NCBI GenBank assembly: GCA_918807975.1
Contig: OU964925.1
Span: 31,655,608 to 31,719,607, forward strand
Reading direction: 5' to 3'
DNA: 64,000 nt
Source: Aplidium turbinatum
Lineage: Eukaryota > Chordata > Ascidiacea > Aplousobranchia > Polyclinidae
The position numbers and the translations under genes are program-made. The notes under the pieces are model-generated. The model worked only from the letters and a program-made list of their open reading frames with translations, was not told where the DNA came from and ran no database searches. Shown one piece after another: positions 47,270 to 58,700 of the stretch (positions within the stretch are counted from its first letter, which is position 1; each line of letters opens with the position of its first letter).

Positions 47270-48106
47270 GATTTGATTGAACCTTTATCCTCGGACTGGG
47301 AAAGCTTCTTGCAGAGCTTAATTCTGGCAGTTTTGCATACTTGTAGAGGCTTTGAATCACTGACGCAGGCCCGGTCACCGAGATTGGCAGAGTGAAGTTT
47401 CCGATTGTCAGTGATGTAGCCTACGCGCATACAAAAAATATTGACGCCGTCAGCGTAAACGCAAACGTTCGAAAAACCATACGCCGTATGCGTCAACGTA
47501 ACTTGTAAAAACAGTTGGCGGCGTCCGCGCATGACTAGCGTAAACTAATTTTGTTTGCTAGGTGCCAAACATTCACACGGTATAAACCACTCGAAACAAA
47601 CAAGTTTTATTTTGAATTTCCGCGAAGATACACAAGCATCTGAAAGTGTCCATCTGACATTTTGCTGTGTTTTGGTTCCAATATGTCTTTGCCCATTGAA
47701 AAACATTCTTTCAACTGCAGCGCTGGAAGGTATTGGCGTGTTGTAGCGAAAAAATACATTAAAAAGTATGCATTGACACTATGAGCTAAAAAACCGCGAA
47801 AACTTTACGGCGTAGCCTCAAGCGCAAACTATCCAAAAAATGTGGCCGCAAGCGTTAGCGTAAACAAAAAGTCTACGCCGCAAGTCTGCGGCGTAGAATT
47901 TGCGGCGCATACGTACATCTCTGCCGATTGTTGAAGTCTTGTTGCCGAGGAACTATTCCATCCATTAGCCTAGATGCCGCTGAATGGAGAGCAGTCCAAC
48001 GTGCGTTGCTCAAGTGCACACCCCGAGAGTCGAACCTAGCGCCGCTTGATCTTGAAGCTTTTTCGTTCCAGAAGCCACCAGCTAACCAACTGAGCTATCG
48101 GGGCGG
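47270..48106 (-). repeat. SINE family A, reverse, fourth layer
   Basis: The tail 'tttatcctcggactgggaaa' lies at the left and the tRNA-like head complement ('agctaaccaactgagctatc') at the right, split by the insertion 47409-47923. Confidence 0.85.
47409..47923. mobile_element. hAT-type MITE, innermost fifth layer
   Basis: 515 bases with ends CAGTGATGTA / complement of TACATCTCTG and CCGATTGT duplicated at 47401-47408 and 47924-47931. The interior is rich in 'gcgtaaac' and 'ctacgccg' motifs in both orientations. Confidence 0.88.
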
Positions 48107-48673
48107 ACGTCATTTCTGCCACAACATCTCAAATTTCTGCCTCAAAATAATATTCACGACACAAAATTATGTATCACAGAGGTTAGTCTACATCATTATA
48201 ACATAGCATGATGCCCTTCCGTGCCATTGTTTTTTGTATACCAGACAGTTGTATCATTACTCGATGATGAGCTGATGGATGAGCATTATCGCTATAACTT
48301 ATCTTAAAACTTTAAAAAAATTGGCCTTTCAGCAACAAAAGTGCCCTTTTTTCATAATCCTGCCCCCCCCCAGTCAAAAATCGTGCCGGCGCCCCTAGCT
48401 CGAGTGCATTGTATAGGTTTGCACATGTGGTCAATGATATCTCAGCACTTTGAAGAGCCGTACCTTACTTTGTGAAACAGCTGCAGCAAACCTGTCCAAA
48501 GATGAAGCATAAAAACAAATTCCAATTCTTCCAGTTTTTGCAAAAGATTTCGAGCTTGTAGTCTTGTATCACCCTTCTCGTTGTTGTCGTCATAGATGTG
48601 AGTGAGGGCTTCAGTAATGTAGGCATAATTTTCACAGACAGCAGTCGTCGCTTTGGCATGGGCCTTCCACACC

Positions 48674-48928
48674 AGGATTGTTAACTACATCCGCTTTTTC
48701 GTTCATCCGCAACATTAGAAGGGTAATTTTTGTTTTTGTTTACAAAATAATGTATTTTTTATGGGTTATATAAAAAGAGTGAAGTTGGTTTTGAAGTAAT
48801 TTAAAGTTTTTAGTTGAAAGCAAGCCAGCAGCAAAGCGTGAAAAAAATGTCAAATTGGCAATTTACCCTTTTAATGTTGGCGGAACAACGGAGTTGCTCG
48901 TCCCGGTAAAGCCTCCCAACATGTGTTG
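48674..48928. repeat. Second copy of the TAGGGA-ended MITE
   Basis: Matches 4716-4980 in reverse, for instance 'ttatgggttatataaaaaga' and 'caaattggcaatttaccctt'. The ends are worn and no duplication is clear. It sits in the ZMYM1-type hAT. Confidence 0.7.
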
Positions 48929-50520
48929 AATAAATGTTGCAAATTTTTTGAGCCAGGTGGCAAACAACTTTTTAGTACTGCCCAACGTCTTGTAGAGGCC
49001 GAAAATACAAGAACCATATTTTTATTTCACGTGAAGGGGGAGATATATTGATAAATGTGTTACTTTTTTTGGACAGAGGGGCCCCACTTTTCTTAATTTT
49101 TTTTCTTGAAAAAATTTTTCAGGAAAAATTTGTTATTTTATTTATTTCATTTTTAGGAAAAGTGGGGCCCTCTGTCTGCGGGGCCCCTGTGCTTTAGCAC
49201 ACCCTAGCACAATGGTTAATCCAGGCCTGCGTGGGGCAATGTTTGTTAATGCTAGTCCCAAATGGCTGTTTCGATGATGCTTATACGCTCTTTGGTTTTG
49301 ATGGTGTTTGTTTTATTTTGATTGCCATCAACGTTGGAAACGCTGACTCGTACAAATTGTTGTCAGATTCAGCTCGTGCCCGAACATTAGTTTTGTCATC
49401 AAATCGAGTTTCGTTTTGGATGGCGATATCGGATGTGGCTTTGGAAGCCCATAGTCTATGGTGGAAAAGACGTGGGCACAAGTCACATTGTATGGAAGGT
49501 GGAGAACGTCGTCTTTTTAGCTTGTCTTTTCTAATGTTTTGTTTTTCCTGAGCCTTTTGTATGCTGTAGTTTTTTTTGAAAAATTCCGTTCTTTCACTAT
49601 AGTTTTTTTCCTCCAGATTGACATGTTACTGGCAAGTTGTTTCCACGATTCTACATCAATGTTTGCTTTGTGGGGGAAGCCTTTAGCTGATCATGGTAAT
49701 TAAATCGTTGGTGAGACGATCCTCCCAACTAGTGCTTAGCATTTGCCTCAGTTTTCGAGGCTGAAAATTTTCAACACAAATACCTCGATACAAACGGCAG
49801 GAGTGCGGTTAGCCCTACTGCTGAATCAGAGAATGGTAGATATTCCGCTTTAACGCAAAACCAAAAAGTGTGAAGCTTTTTTGCACAAACATAAATTTCT
49901 AGAAAATTTAAACTTCAAATCATAAGATAAATCAGTGAGTTCTTCCTAAGAAAAGTGCTCGGTACTTTGTTTTTGCGTTGTAAATAGATTAGGTTTTCGA
50001 TCCAATGTAATTTGCAGTCCATTTTCAAGCAGATGTTTAATTTTTTTGTCCTTATTTTAGATGAATGCTTCAAATTTAGATTTCAATGTAAAAACATTGA
50101 TGTTTTCTGCTTGGAAGAGACAAGTTAAGTTTGTTCATTTTGTCAAGCAAATTTGATAAACAGCATAATTTTAAAAACCAGATGTCATTACGAAAATCGT
50201 GGACTCAGTCTGATTTTTTTTTGTTTAGAAAAATCACGACTCCAATTTTCAACACTAATAGCCTTTTAAAGCTTTAACTTTTGAAAGCTATCTTACTTCA
50301 CATTGCAACAAAAAGGGCTTTAAATTCTGATTTCATTTTACCACATCAATTTCTAAAAATAGAAGTATTGAGTGTGCGACTCTCAAAGTTAACAACTTGC
50401 ACAAAAGTGTTAATATAGAGTACTTTGTGAAAAATCGGTACACTTTCTGCGAACCCCAAAGTTCGTTACGCGACCCCTTGCGGGGTCGCGACCCCCAGTT
50501 TGGGAAGCCTTGGTGTAGGG

Positions 50521-50767
50521 CGTAGAGGCTTTGGAGGAGAAGTTCCACCATTTCAGCCTTTGCAGACGAGGATGCATCATTCTAGCCTCGGGTTGTCATT
50601 GTTTTCCTGGAGACAACGAAATGCTATCAGAGTGACGTAGCCTATAGTTGCTTTTGGAACCTGGCTCATGATGATTTCTCGGGCCTGGAACCATTCCAAG
50701 GTGCCGGAAAGTTGAAGAAAACACTGTATTGTTATTTTACTGTAGTGCGTTTGCATCAAGTTCAATT
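50521..50767. other. Short spacer between two transposons
   Basis: Continuation of the sequence interrupted by the outer hAT; no gene recognised. Confidence 0.4.
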
Positions 50768-50769
50768 TA

Positions 50770-52570
50770 AGGTACCCTGCCCAAATAAGGCCCGTGCCTA
50801 AATAAGGCCCACCCTTTCATATCTGGAGAACCAAAGCAAGCACGGAACATCTGTTGTAATTTAATTGGCTGCGATAATCATGTGAATGAACAGAAAAGTA
50901 ATTTGGTTTCCTAGAAGAAACCACATGCCAGCAGAGTTAGTTGTAAATTTCTGAAAGCTATCTTGCAGGAGTAAAATTTTGTTCAGTTCTTAATCTATCG
51001 GCGTGTTTTCGTAAGTGGTGTTTGTTTTCTACCTTTGTTAGAGTTTCAGGATACTCTAACGGGTCTAAAGTTTCAACATGTATTGACATATTGACCCTTC
51101 TTGGATAGTGTATTTAGGTAGTTTACGTTGAACTGATTGTGAAGACTTGCCCTAACAAGGCCCATCAAAATCAGCCATGGGCCTCATTAGGGTAGGTACT
51201 CCTGGCATTCAATTGTGGGCTTGTAAGGGCTGTTAGGAGAAAGACAGTGCAGTTGATACTCCCTTACTGGCAGCTAACAAGTACAACCTCAGATCAAAAC
51301 ACCACCACCATGTGGTTAGGGCACAAAATAACTTACCTGTTTCCAGTTTTGCGAAAATTGGGTTTCGCTTTTATTAGGATTTGGAATTTTTCCATTTGCT
51401 AACAAGGCTACTGCTGACCATGTCTTTGCTCCAAGTGATGTCACCAACATTGACCATACAGTCGGTGACCAATCTCAGCTGCCATCACCGAATCATGAAA
51501 TGTTTTCATAGCCACCAACAAGTTGTGGAATGTCTCCCCAACCGTCAACAAGTCATGAGTTGTCTCCACAAATATCAACAAGGTATGGATGTCTCCACAA
51601 TCGTTAACAAGTGATGAGATGTCTCCACAAATATCAACAAGTTATAAGATGTCTCAACAACCATTAACAAGTCATGAGATGTCTCCACAAATATAAACAA
51701 GTCATGGGATCTCTCCTCAACCATCAACAAGTCATGGGATCTCAACACAGCCCCCCATATCAACACCATGTCATAGCATTATGGCTACACCGTCAGAAAA
51801 TACTCTAAGCAAGAAGCGGGGGCAAAGAAAAAGGAGCATTAATTATCGCGCAACAACTGTACCGAAGTCACTGTTTGACACGTATGGAAAAGGGAGAGAA
51901 AAGGCAAAACGAAAGGGGAAAACAGTAATCATGAAAAGATGTCCAATTGTAGGAAATTGGTGTTGCCCAGTATGTTTAGAAAATACAGTCTCCGACATGA
52001 GGCAACGTGAAAGTTGCAAAATGTGGTAGGCAACCATGAAGACTGCGTTGGTTTAACAAAAGATGATGATGAATTTGCATGCCCTGATTGTGATATGTAA
52101 ATGCTTTATTGTTGAAAAAGAATTTCTTTGAAGAAATTTATTTGAACTTGTGATTGAAAAAAACCTTGTTTGCACGAACTTACGATTGATTGGAAAAGAA
52201 CTTACTTGAACTCATTACGTGAAGTTTAACATTTGTTTTTGTAATAAACTATGGTAACGAAATTGTTTTTAGGATTTTTCGCGGTTTTGATGTTGTGTAT
52301 TGTTTTTTTTCCGCACTTTATGGTTCAAAAAATTGAGTTTAGATGGCTGGCCTTATTAAGGCAATGGTGCCCTTTTAAAGCCCACTCAGAAGTAATTAGC
52401 AAATCAACTACAATTTTAAAACTGTGGTCAATATGTTATTAAAATTATTCTAAAGAGGTACTTTAAAGATGCTAAAACACAATAAAACACACATTGGTAC
52501 CCGCTTTTTCCATTTCATGATCAATTTGCGACAAAATCAAAAAGGCGGGCCTTATTAGGGAAGGGTACCT
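50770..52570 (+). mobile_element. pogo/Tigger-like element, internally deleted
   Basis: Ends AGGTACCCTGCCC and complement, followed by AAATAAGGCCCG-like subterminal motifs, flanked by TA at 50768-50769 and 52571-52572. 'aataaggccc' motifs repeat near both ends and at 51155-51190. It keeps only the tail of a transposase (51381-52100). Confidence 0.88.
51381..52100 (+). pseudogene. pogo transposase tail with Ser-Pro-rich repeats and PHD-like finger
   Basis: From about 51490 to 51770 a repeat of roughly 36 bases recurs about eight times, reading in one frame as variants of 'SPQPSTSHEM'. The next frame part is basic (SKKRGQRKRS), then 'WCCPVCLENT', 'NHEDCVGLT' and 'FACPDCDM' make a PHD-like zinc motif as in many Tigger tails. 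A frameshift near 52028 separates the two zinc halves. DDE core absent. Confidence 0.65.
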
Positions 52571-52572
52571 TA

Positions 52573-53017
52573 TTTTGAAGACAAATGCTGATTCTTCGAG
52601 AAAACGATTTTTTCTCGATGATTTGCTAGTATTCCCTTCCTTAGTTTATCTCAAGAAGTGTTTCTTCAGCGGTGTCTTATTTGGAGCCCAAGAATATTAT
52701 TGGTAAATTACCGGACCCAAATTATCCTCTCGATGGTTGTGCTTACAGTAGGAGGAAAAAGATGCTGCCACTACTCATTGATGCGTGATTGAGAGGAAGT
52801 CCGATGTCAATGCAACGATTAGCCAGAAATATCGATGGTGCAACTAAATCACCTCAGACTTAAAAACCACTGACTGACTTGTTTACTGCGTAGTCTGTTC
52901 ACAACTAAAAATCACTTTACTGCATAATATTAGGGCATAATTAAGACGCTACTACAGGGTTAGCATTGCATATCTTTGAACCTTCCTATGTTTGAGTTTA
53001 TGTTTTAAAATACTGTA
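52573..53017. other. Intergenic, nothing recognised
   Basis: No open frame of note and no repeat match within the window. Confidence 0.4.
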
Positions 53018-53090
53018 GCAGAGAGTGGGGTAAGATGATCCGGAGGCAAGATGATCACCCCCAATAATTTTTTGGTACTTTTTCGCAAAA
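53018..53090. repeat. Solo end of a pogo-like element
   Basis: TA followed by 'gcagagagtggggtaagatg' and the inner 'gcaagatgatcaccccca' resembles pogo/Tigger termini. No matching right end found before the SINE at 53166. Confidence 0.4.
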
Positions 53091-53165
53091 AAATTTTGTA
53101 TTCAGTGGTTGTTCAGTAAGTGTTGGTACTTCCATGTCAGTTTCACCCGAAAGCTTGACCTCTTA

Positions 53166-53447
53166 GTTAAGCCCGCCCCGTTAGCTCAGTGGTTACGCGC
53201 CCGGCTCAAGATCACGCGGCGCTGGTTCGACTCTCGGGGTGTGCGCTTGAGCAACGCATTTCAGGACTGCTCTCCATTCAACGACACCTAGTGAATGGAA
53301 TAATTCCCCGGCAACAACACTTCAACAATCGTAAAACTTCACTATACCAATCTCGGTAACCGGCCCTGCGTCAAGAGCTTCTATAAGTCTGCGAAACTAC
53401 CAGGAATAACCTATCAAGGCTTTGTCAGTCCGAGGATAAAGATTCGA
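53166..53447 (+). repeat. tRNA-derived SINE, family A, full-length
   Basis: Very close to the copy at 42657-42965 over head, body and tail. Confidence 0.88.
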
Positions 53448-55202
53448 AACCAACCAAACCAAAGCAAGGTGTAACGTAAAGAGGCTTCTCACACTCGCTG
53501 CAAAAATATACACTCTCTTTCCTTATTCCTTTTGCCACACAAACTTGACACCTTCTCAGTGGGTGCTTCCTCTTTGGTGTTGAAGGTATGTGTGATGGAA
53601 AATGACGGGCTGTAAGGCGCAGCGGTGTATCAGAACGTGACCTCCCTCCCTTTCGAGTGGGATCCTTTTCTTGGTTGTATTTTTCAAGTAACCGATCAAC
53701 CAGGTTCAAAATAAAGTTGAGCCTTGCCTGCATGTCGCCACGTTTTTTATACAAAATGTGAGCGTTGAGCACAGCCATGTCCAAAATGTGTCAAAATTGT
53801 TTATGATAATATTTTTTCAATCGTTTCCGCGCGCTGGGATATGACGACAAGAAGCAGTCACCGAGGTCGACACGTCCCATAGTGTCGTTGTAGTCACAGC
53901 AAATCACTGGTTTTATTGTAGATGCGCTTTGAATGCTGACTTTTTCAGGGCTATCATCGTGAAAGGTACTGATCATATGCACACCTTGTTTGTCCTTCCA
54001 CTTCAGGACCACCAGACGTTGGCAGTACATTGCTTTTATTTCGCATGTTTTTAGTCTTGTAGGCTTCTGGTTATTTCTTTCGGAACTCCTTTTCGGTTTG
54101 CTCGTAAAGTTTCAACGGCATCAGTATTGTTTTTACACAGCAGTTCGTAGAGTTGTGGCGAGCTGAAAAAGTTGTCCATATTTATGCAATAACCCTTGCC
54201 TAAAAGTGGCTTGGCAGGGGTGTAGATGACTTTACTTCTCATGGGTTGATTTTTTTCCGCTACATCTGTATCATACACCGTATCTTTTCCAGTATAAAAA
54301 AAATATCCCATATGCAGCCGGATGAAAACTCACAAATTTCAAAAGATTTTATGCCAAATCGGGCTCTTTTTGTGGCGATGTATTGCTTCCATCCCAGTCG
54401 GCCTTTCCACAATAGAAGTGACTCATCTACAGCCATATCCTTTTCCGGCTGATACAAACCAGAAAATTTCGATTTCATATGCTTTAGGATAGGCCACAAC
54501 TTGAAAAGCTTTTTGGGTGTGTGCCCGTTCGGATTGAACTCTTCATTGTTGTTGAAGTGTAAAAATTTACTCAACAGTATAAAGCGATTTTTTCCATGAT
54601 TTTACCAAAAAATGGAGTAAATAAAGATGGTCTTTTACTGAAGTATTGCATCACAGGTTTATTGTTAACACCTTGCATCCGCAAAAGTCCTAAAAAATTT
54701 CGAATTTCATTATTGTTTGTTTCATTCCATTGTTTTGATCTGGACCGCGTCTCAAGTTCAGCTTCATTTCTTGTAAGAATTGCTTGGCATAACGATTTGT
54801 TTCGGTAACGATCAAATTGATAATTTCTTCATCAAAAAATAGTTCGAAAAATTCCAAAGGGTCACTTGCATCATGCAAGTTTACTTTCAGACCTGGATTT
54901 CCAATAAATGGGAATCTGTTCCGCACTTGGCCTTGAGCGGTCCACTGCCAATTCTCATTCTTGGGATATGCGCTGCTGGTTTGCTTTGAGTGGCTGGCAA
55001 GAACACTGGCGTTTTGCGAACAACTCTCGTCAGAGATTTCATTTTCTGAGTCATATAGTGGCGTCTCATCACTGGCATCGAGAACATGAGTGCCCTCTAA
55101 ATTCCAGTGTAGTTGCGTCACTTCCAAACAGCAGCCCACATAAAGTGCAGCATGGTTGGCATAGGAGTGCGTGTCAGATAGTGATTGGTTGTTGGATTTC
55201 AA
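53448..55202 (-). pseudogene. piggyBac transposase, broken into frames
   Basis: Minus-strand pieces in N-to-C order: 55202-54690, 54574-54260, 54311-54051, 54030-53791, 53784-53450. They cover the DDE_Tnp_1_7 domain. The three catalytic Asp contexts are all visible: 'MAVDESLLLWKGR', 'INMDNFFSSPQLYE' and 'DYNDTMGRVDLGD'. The C-terminal cysteine-rich domain is present (CQVCVAKG, YFCSECEKPL). At least four frame breaks make it non-functional. No terminal repeats or TTAA were found; the SINE directly follows the transposase end. Confidence 0.88.
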
Positions 55203-55791
55203 GAATCACATCCTTAGACGTTGAATCAACGTAAAAAGATCTGATTTCAACTCTTGGTTGGCGTGTGTCCATGCACGGCATTTTTTCAGTTGTGGTATGG
55301 TACACGTTAATAGAACGTATGTTAACGTTACATGGATCTGTAGACTACATTTCAGTCTTTGCCAAACTGTTCTGTTTGTGCTGTTCCTTACCATCAACTA
55401 CAGTTTTGAATATTATGCAATTCATCTTTAACACTGATGTTTTTTGTTAAGATTTTCCGAGCAACAAGAGAGTAGCCGACAAAATGGAATCTAATCTCTG
55501 TTTATTTGTTTAATGTTACATTAAAATTACAATGCATGAAAACTATCAAAAAAAAAAACGATAAAAATTCCAATAATCAACTTGGCCAGTAGTCAGCTAT
55601 GTTTGTCTTTCGGCAAAAGCTGGAACATAGAATCACATCACATTGGTTTTGCTTTAAATTACAGAATAGGCTACTGCAGGTTAGCAGGATACCACAATGA
55701 TTCCATCAAAATCACAACTTGTTTCGGGAGAAAAGACACAAAATTCAAGTAGGAAGAAATTAATCGCATCAAATTCTCGCCATGTTTCCTT
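55203..55791. other. Spacer before the Ly6-type gene
   Basis: The piggyBac upstream part may extend to about 55400, but no conserved residues were recognised. Otherwise nothing. Confidence 0.4.
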
Positions 55792-58700
55792 CTATCGCTT
55801 TATTGGCTTGTTGCATCCATTTTGACTGCAGCATTTCAACGTGCACTTGCCCATCTGTAACAAACCATATAGATTTTGATTTATTGAAAAAAACAAAAGA
55901 CACAGGAAATGTTATGTTCTAGCGAGGTTACCGTTGCAATTAAAATATTTGGTGGTTGCTGTTGCGCATTAAACTAGTTAAACTAGTTCAGGCTTCACTA
56001 ACATTTTTATTATTTGCGCATTGTAAAGTTGACAAAAACATTGAGGTCAAACTTGGCTGCAGGCATCTTCATACGTGAACAACTCTTTTCTTTCTTCTTG
56101 CGGTCTAGTTGTGAAATGTTGTCTAATGTCTATTATATATTGTCAGTTGCCACATAGGGTGCAGTGTTGCCACATGGGCTGCAGTGTTGCCACGTGGGCT
56201 GCAGTGTTGCCACATGGGCTGCAGTGTTGCCACATAGGGTGCTGTGTTACCACATGGGCTGCAGTATTGCCACAAAGGGTGCTGTGTTGTCACATGGGCT
56301 GCAGTGTTGCCACATAGGGTGCAGTGTTGCCACATGGGCTGCAGTGTTGCCACATGGGCTGCAGTGTTGCCACATAGGCTTCAGTGTTGCCACATAGGCT
56401 TCAGTGTTGCCAAATGGGCTGCAGTGTTACCATATGGGATGCAGTGTTGCTACAACTATACGGAATCATGATTTTCTTTGAATTAAAACAATCTGAAATA
56501 CCCAACAATAGTCTGAAATTGGCTACAATGCTTTTGACGTGTTGTTTCGTACTTTTCAAAAACGTCCACTCAGCATTCAAAGGAGCGAAAATGTAGAACG
56601 AATTTCTTTCTTCACAACGAAAGATTTCATACAAAGTCGCTTTTTGTCCATAAATTAAAGCAGCAACATCTCAGCCAAACGGATACGCAATGAATAGGAG
56701 GTTGTTTCGCAGGTTTGTTTGTCGTATCCAGGCTTACTCTCTGTGGTTGATGAATTAGATTAAGTGAACGAGAAGGCAAGGAAGCCAATCTTCGTGTCCA
56801 CCTTCAAGCATGCCTTTAAATGTCCTGCCAAAGACACAGCCGCATGCTCTTGAGCGGAGTCGAACCAGCGCCCTTTCGAACGTCGTTCCAGGGTTCTCAC
56901 CACTCGGCAATGCAGCCGACGCTTGTGAAGATACTCATCCGACATCGTTTACATACGATTACCTAAACAATACTGCCGACTGCTGTGCCGTAATTTATAC
57001 AGGAATGTGGAGTCGGAGTAGAAAGGATTTTGGCGTGTCTGGCTCCGGAGTCGGAGTCGTTAAAAAAAAGGCCGACTCCGACTTGATACAAAACGATAAA
57101 CAATGAAACCTCGTGTTGCAAATTTTTTTCAAAGTATTGTTTCTCTTTTCTCCGTATTGAGCTCTACAACTTTGTCCTTGCTAATTTTTATGAAAGTCGA
57201 CGTTTCAATTTCGATCACAACTTAAAGTAAAATTAAATAAAATGAAAAAGGACAACAATTAAAAAAAGATTGGCAACTCTGAAGCCGGAATCGGAGTCGT
57301 ACATTATTCGTCGGGCTCCACAACCTTGCTGTATGTTTGTAGATCTCAACAGGAACAGCAGATGCAACACTTCATAACCAATGCGGCAGTCATAAAAGAA
57401 ATGGGAGCTTGAACACCATCAGGACACACGTAGCCTACTAGGCCTACTAACTCATCCATTCCACCACCCACCAAGACAAGAAACAATAACTTAAACTGTA
57501 TCTCGAACCTCAATCGCCGTAGGCTACTGTATGATGTGTGGTCTGGCCATAGAAAGAGCTCAACACCTGCTCTCCTACACCACATCGAAACGGGCCTGAG
57601 GAGTGAGGACGGGTTTCTTTATGTCCGGTTTTCTTTCTCCATCTTGTTATTATGATGGCTGCTCATCCACATCATAATGACACAGACAAATTTTAACTAT
57701 ATGTACTATATGAATTATTCACCATTCAGACACATTTTAAACCTTTCGTTTTTCCACCTTTTCCATTGATTGACGTGCTCACGTGCTGGTATATCGACTG
57801 CTGTAGCGAGAGGTGTCTTTTTGGTTTCGGATACATTACAAAATTTTATGATATGATGTCAAAAGTCCAACCTGAAAAGGCAAGTTCTTCTGCAGCTCGG
57901 CGCAATACGCTTGCGGGTCGGAACAAACCTTCTCGTCGGCACAAAAGTACACTGTGATCGCTTCTGTAAATACATCAAGAAACAAGAATAAAGTTTTACT
58001 GGTAAAGCAGGGCAAGGTCATTTTGAATGGAAATCCAAACTTGTTCATTTTGGTGACCGAGTCTGTGGAGCACGGGTCGACAACCTTTAGCATTGAAAGA
58101 GCCACTTAATTGGTCTCCTCTCCATCAAACTAAAACCTGTTTTGAGCCACACCATCTAATTGACTGCTTAGAGCAAAAACCTAACGCTTACAGGAAAGCC
58201 TTTTGTTCGAGTTATTCGGCCACATCCCGTATAACTGATTTGTAGTTACCATTCCAACAGTTGTCAACTCTTAACAATGACTGGGAAACACAACTAATCG
58301 GTTCATGGTCACCACAATTATTGCACCACAATGGTTTAATTGTGACATGAACTAGTATAAAAAAGTATCACGGGAGCCAGAGCGCAGAGATAAAAGAGCC
58401 GCATACGGCTCCGGAGCCGCAGGTTGCCGACCGCTGCGTGGAGTAAGCAGCGACACTGAGTGACTGGAATGGATCATACAACAACATTGCAACAAGCGTA
58501 GACTTGTACACTTTGTCAATATCTAACTGATAGTGTTAACAATAACAAATGCCCACAAAAACAATGTGATACAAATTCTCACCGGTAGGGCTGGCCCCGG
58601 CCATTGTAAACTGGTTTGTGGCGCACCTAGTGAAGTTGCGAAATGAAGGGCAGGTTACCAAAGGAATGCTTTGGTTCTGAGTATTGTCGTAGCACATGAG

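Larger units (their letters stand above)
47133..48397. mobile_element. hAT-type MITE, third layer, inside the transposase
   Basis: Ends CAGGGGCGCCGG and complement, with GCTCGAGT duplicated at 47125-47132 and 48398-48405. 'aatggtgccctttt' near the left end recurs inverted as 'aaaagtgccctttt' near the right end. It splits the ZMYM1-type transposase. Confidence 0.9.
45995..49229 (-). mobile_element. ZMYM1-type hAT transposon, second layer
   Basis: Ends CAGGCCCGGATTAA and complement of TTAATCCAGGCCTG, with subterminal 'ggggcctctgtgct' repeats. The flanks 'cgtggggg(c)' and 'cgtggggc' look like an 8-bp duplication blurred in a G run. It carries the transposase pieces at 46392-47018 and 48442-48672 on the minus strand. 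Confidence 0.8.
45693..50512. mobile_element. Outer hAT element of a five-layer nest
   Basis: Ends CAGGGCTTCCCAAACT and complement, with GTGTAGGG duplicated at 45685-45692 and 50513-50520. Subterminal 'gcgacccctt' motifs occur at both ends. Stripped of inner elements it is about 1.6 kb with no transposase recognised, so non-autonomous. Its termini resemble those at 59835 and 63387. Confidence 0.88.

Noticed and set aside
49231-49551. 106-residue plus-strand frame
   Set aside because: It lies in the non-coding right part of the outer hAT and has no transposase motif.
51490-51770. CRISPR-like direct repeats
   Set aside because: Units are contiguous and diverged with no unique spacers, in a eukaryotic transposon; it is a coding minisatellite.
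56075-56471. Several overlapping frames with repeated 'VATWAAVLPH' peptides
   Set aside because: They are translations of the 20-bp minisatellite in shifting frames, not a protein.
57346-57585. 79-residue minus-strand frame with a Cys-rich end in the Ly6 intron
   Set aside because: No splice sites in a fitting phase and no three-finger signature; likely chance.
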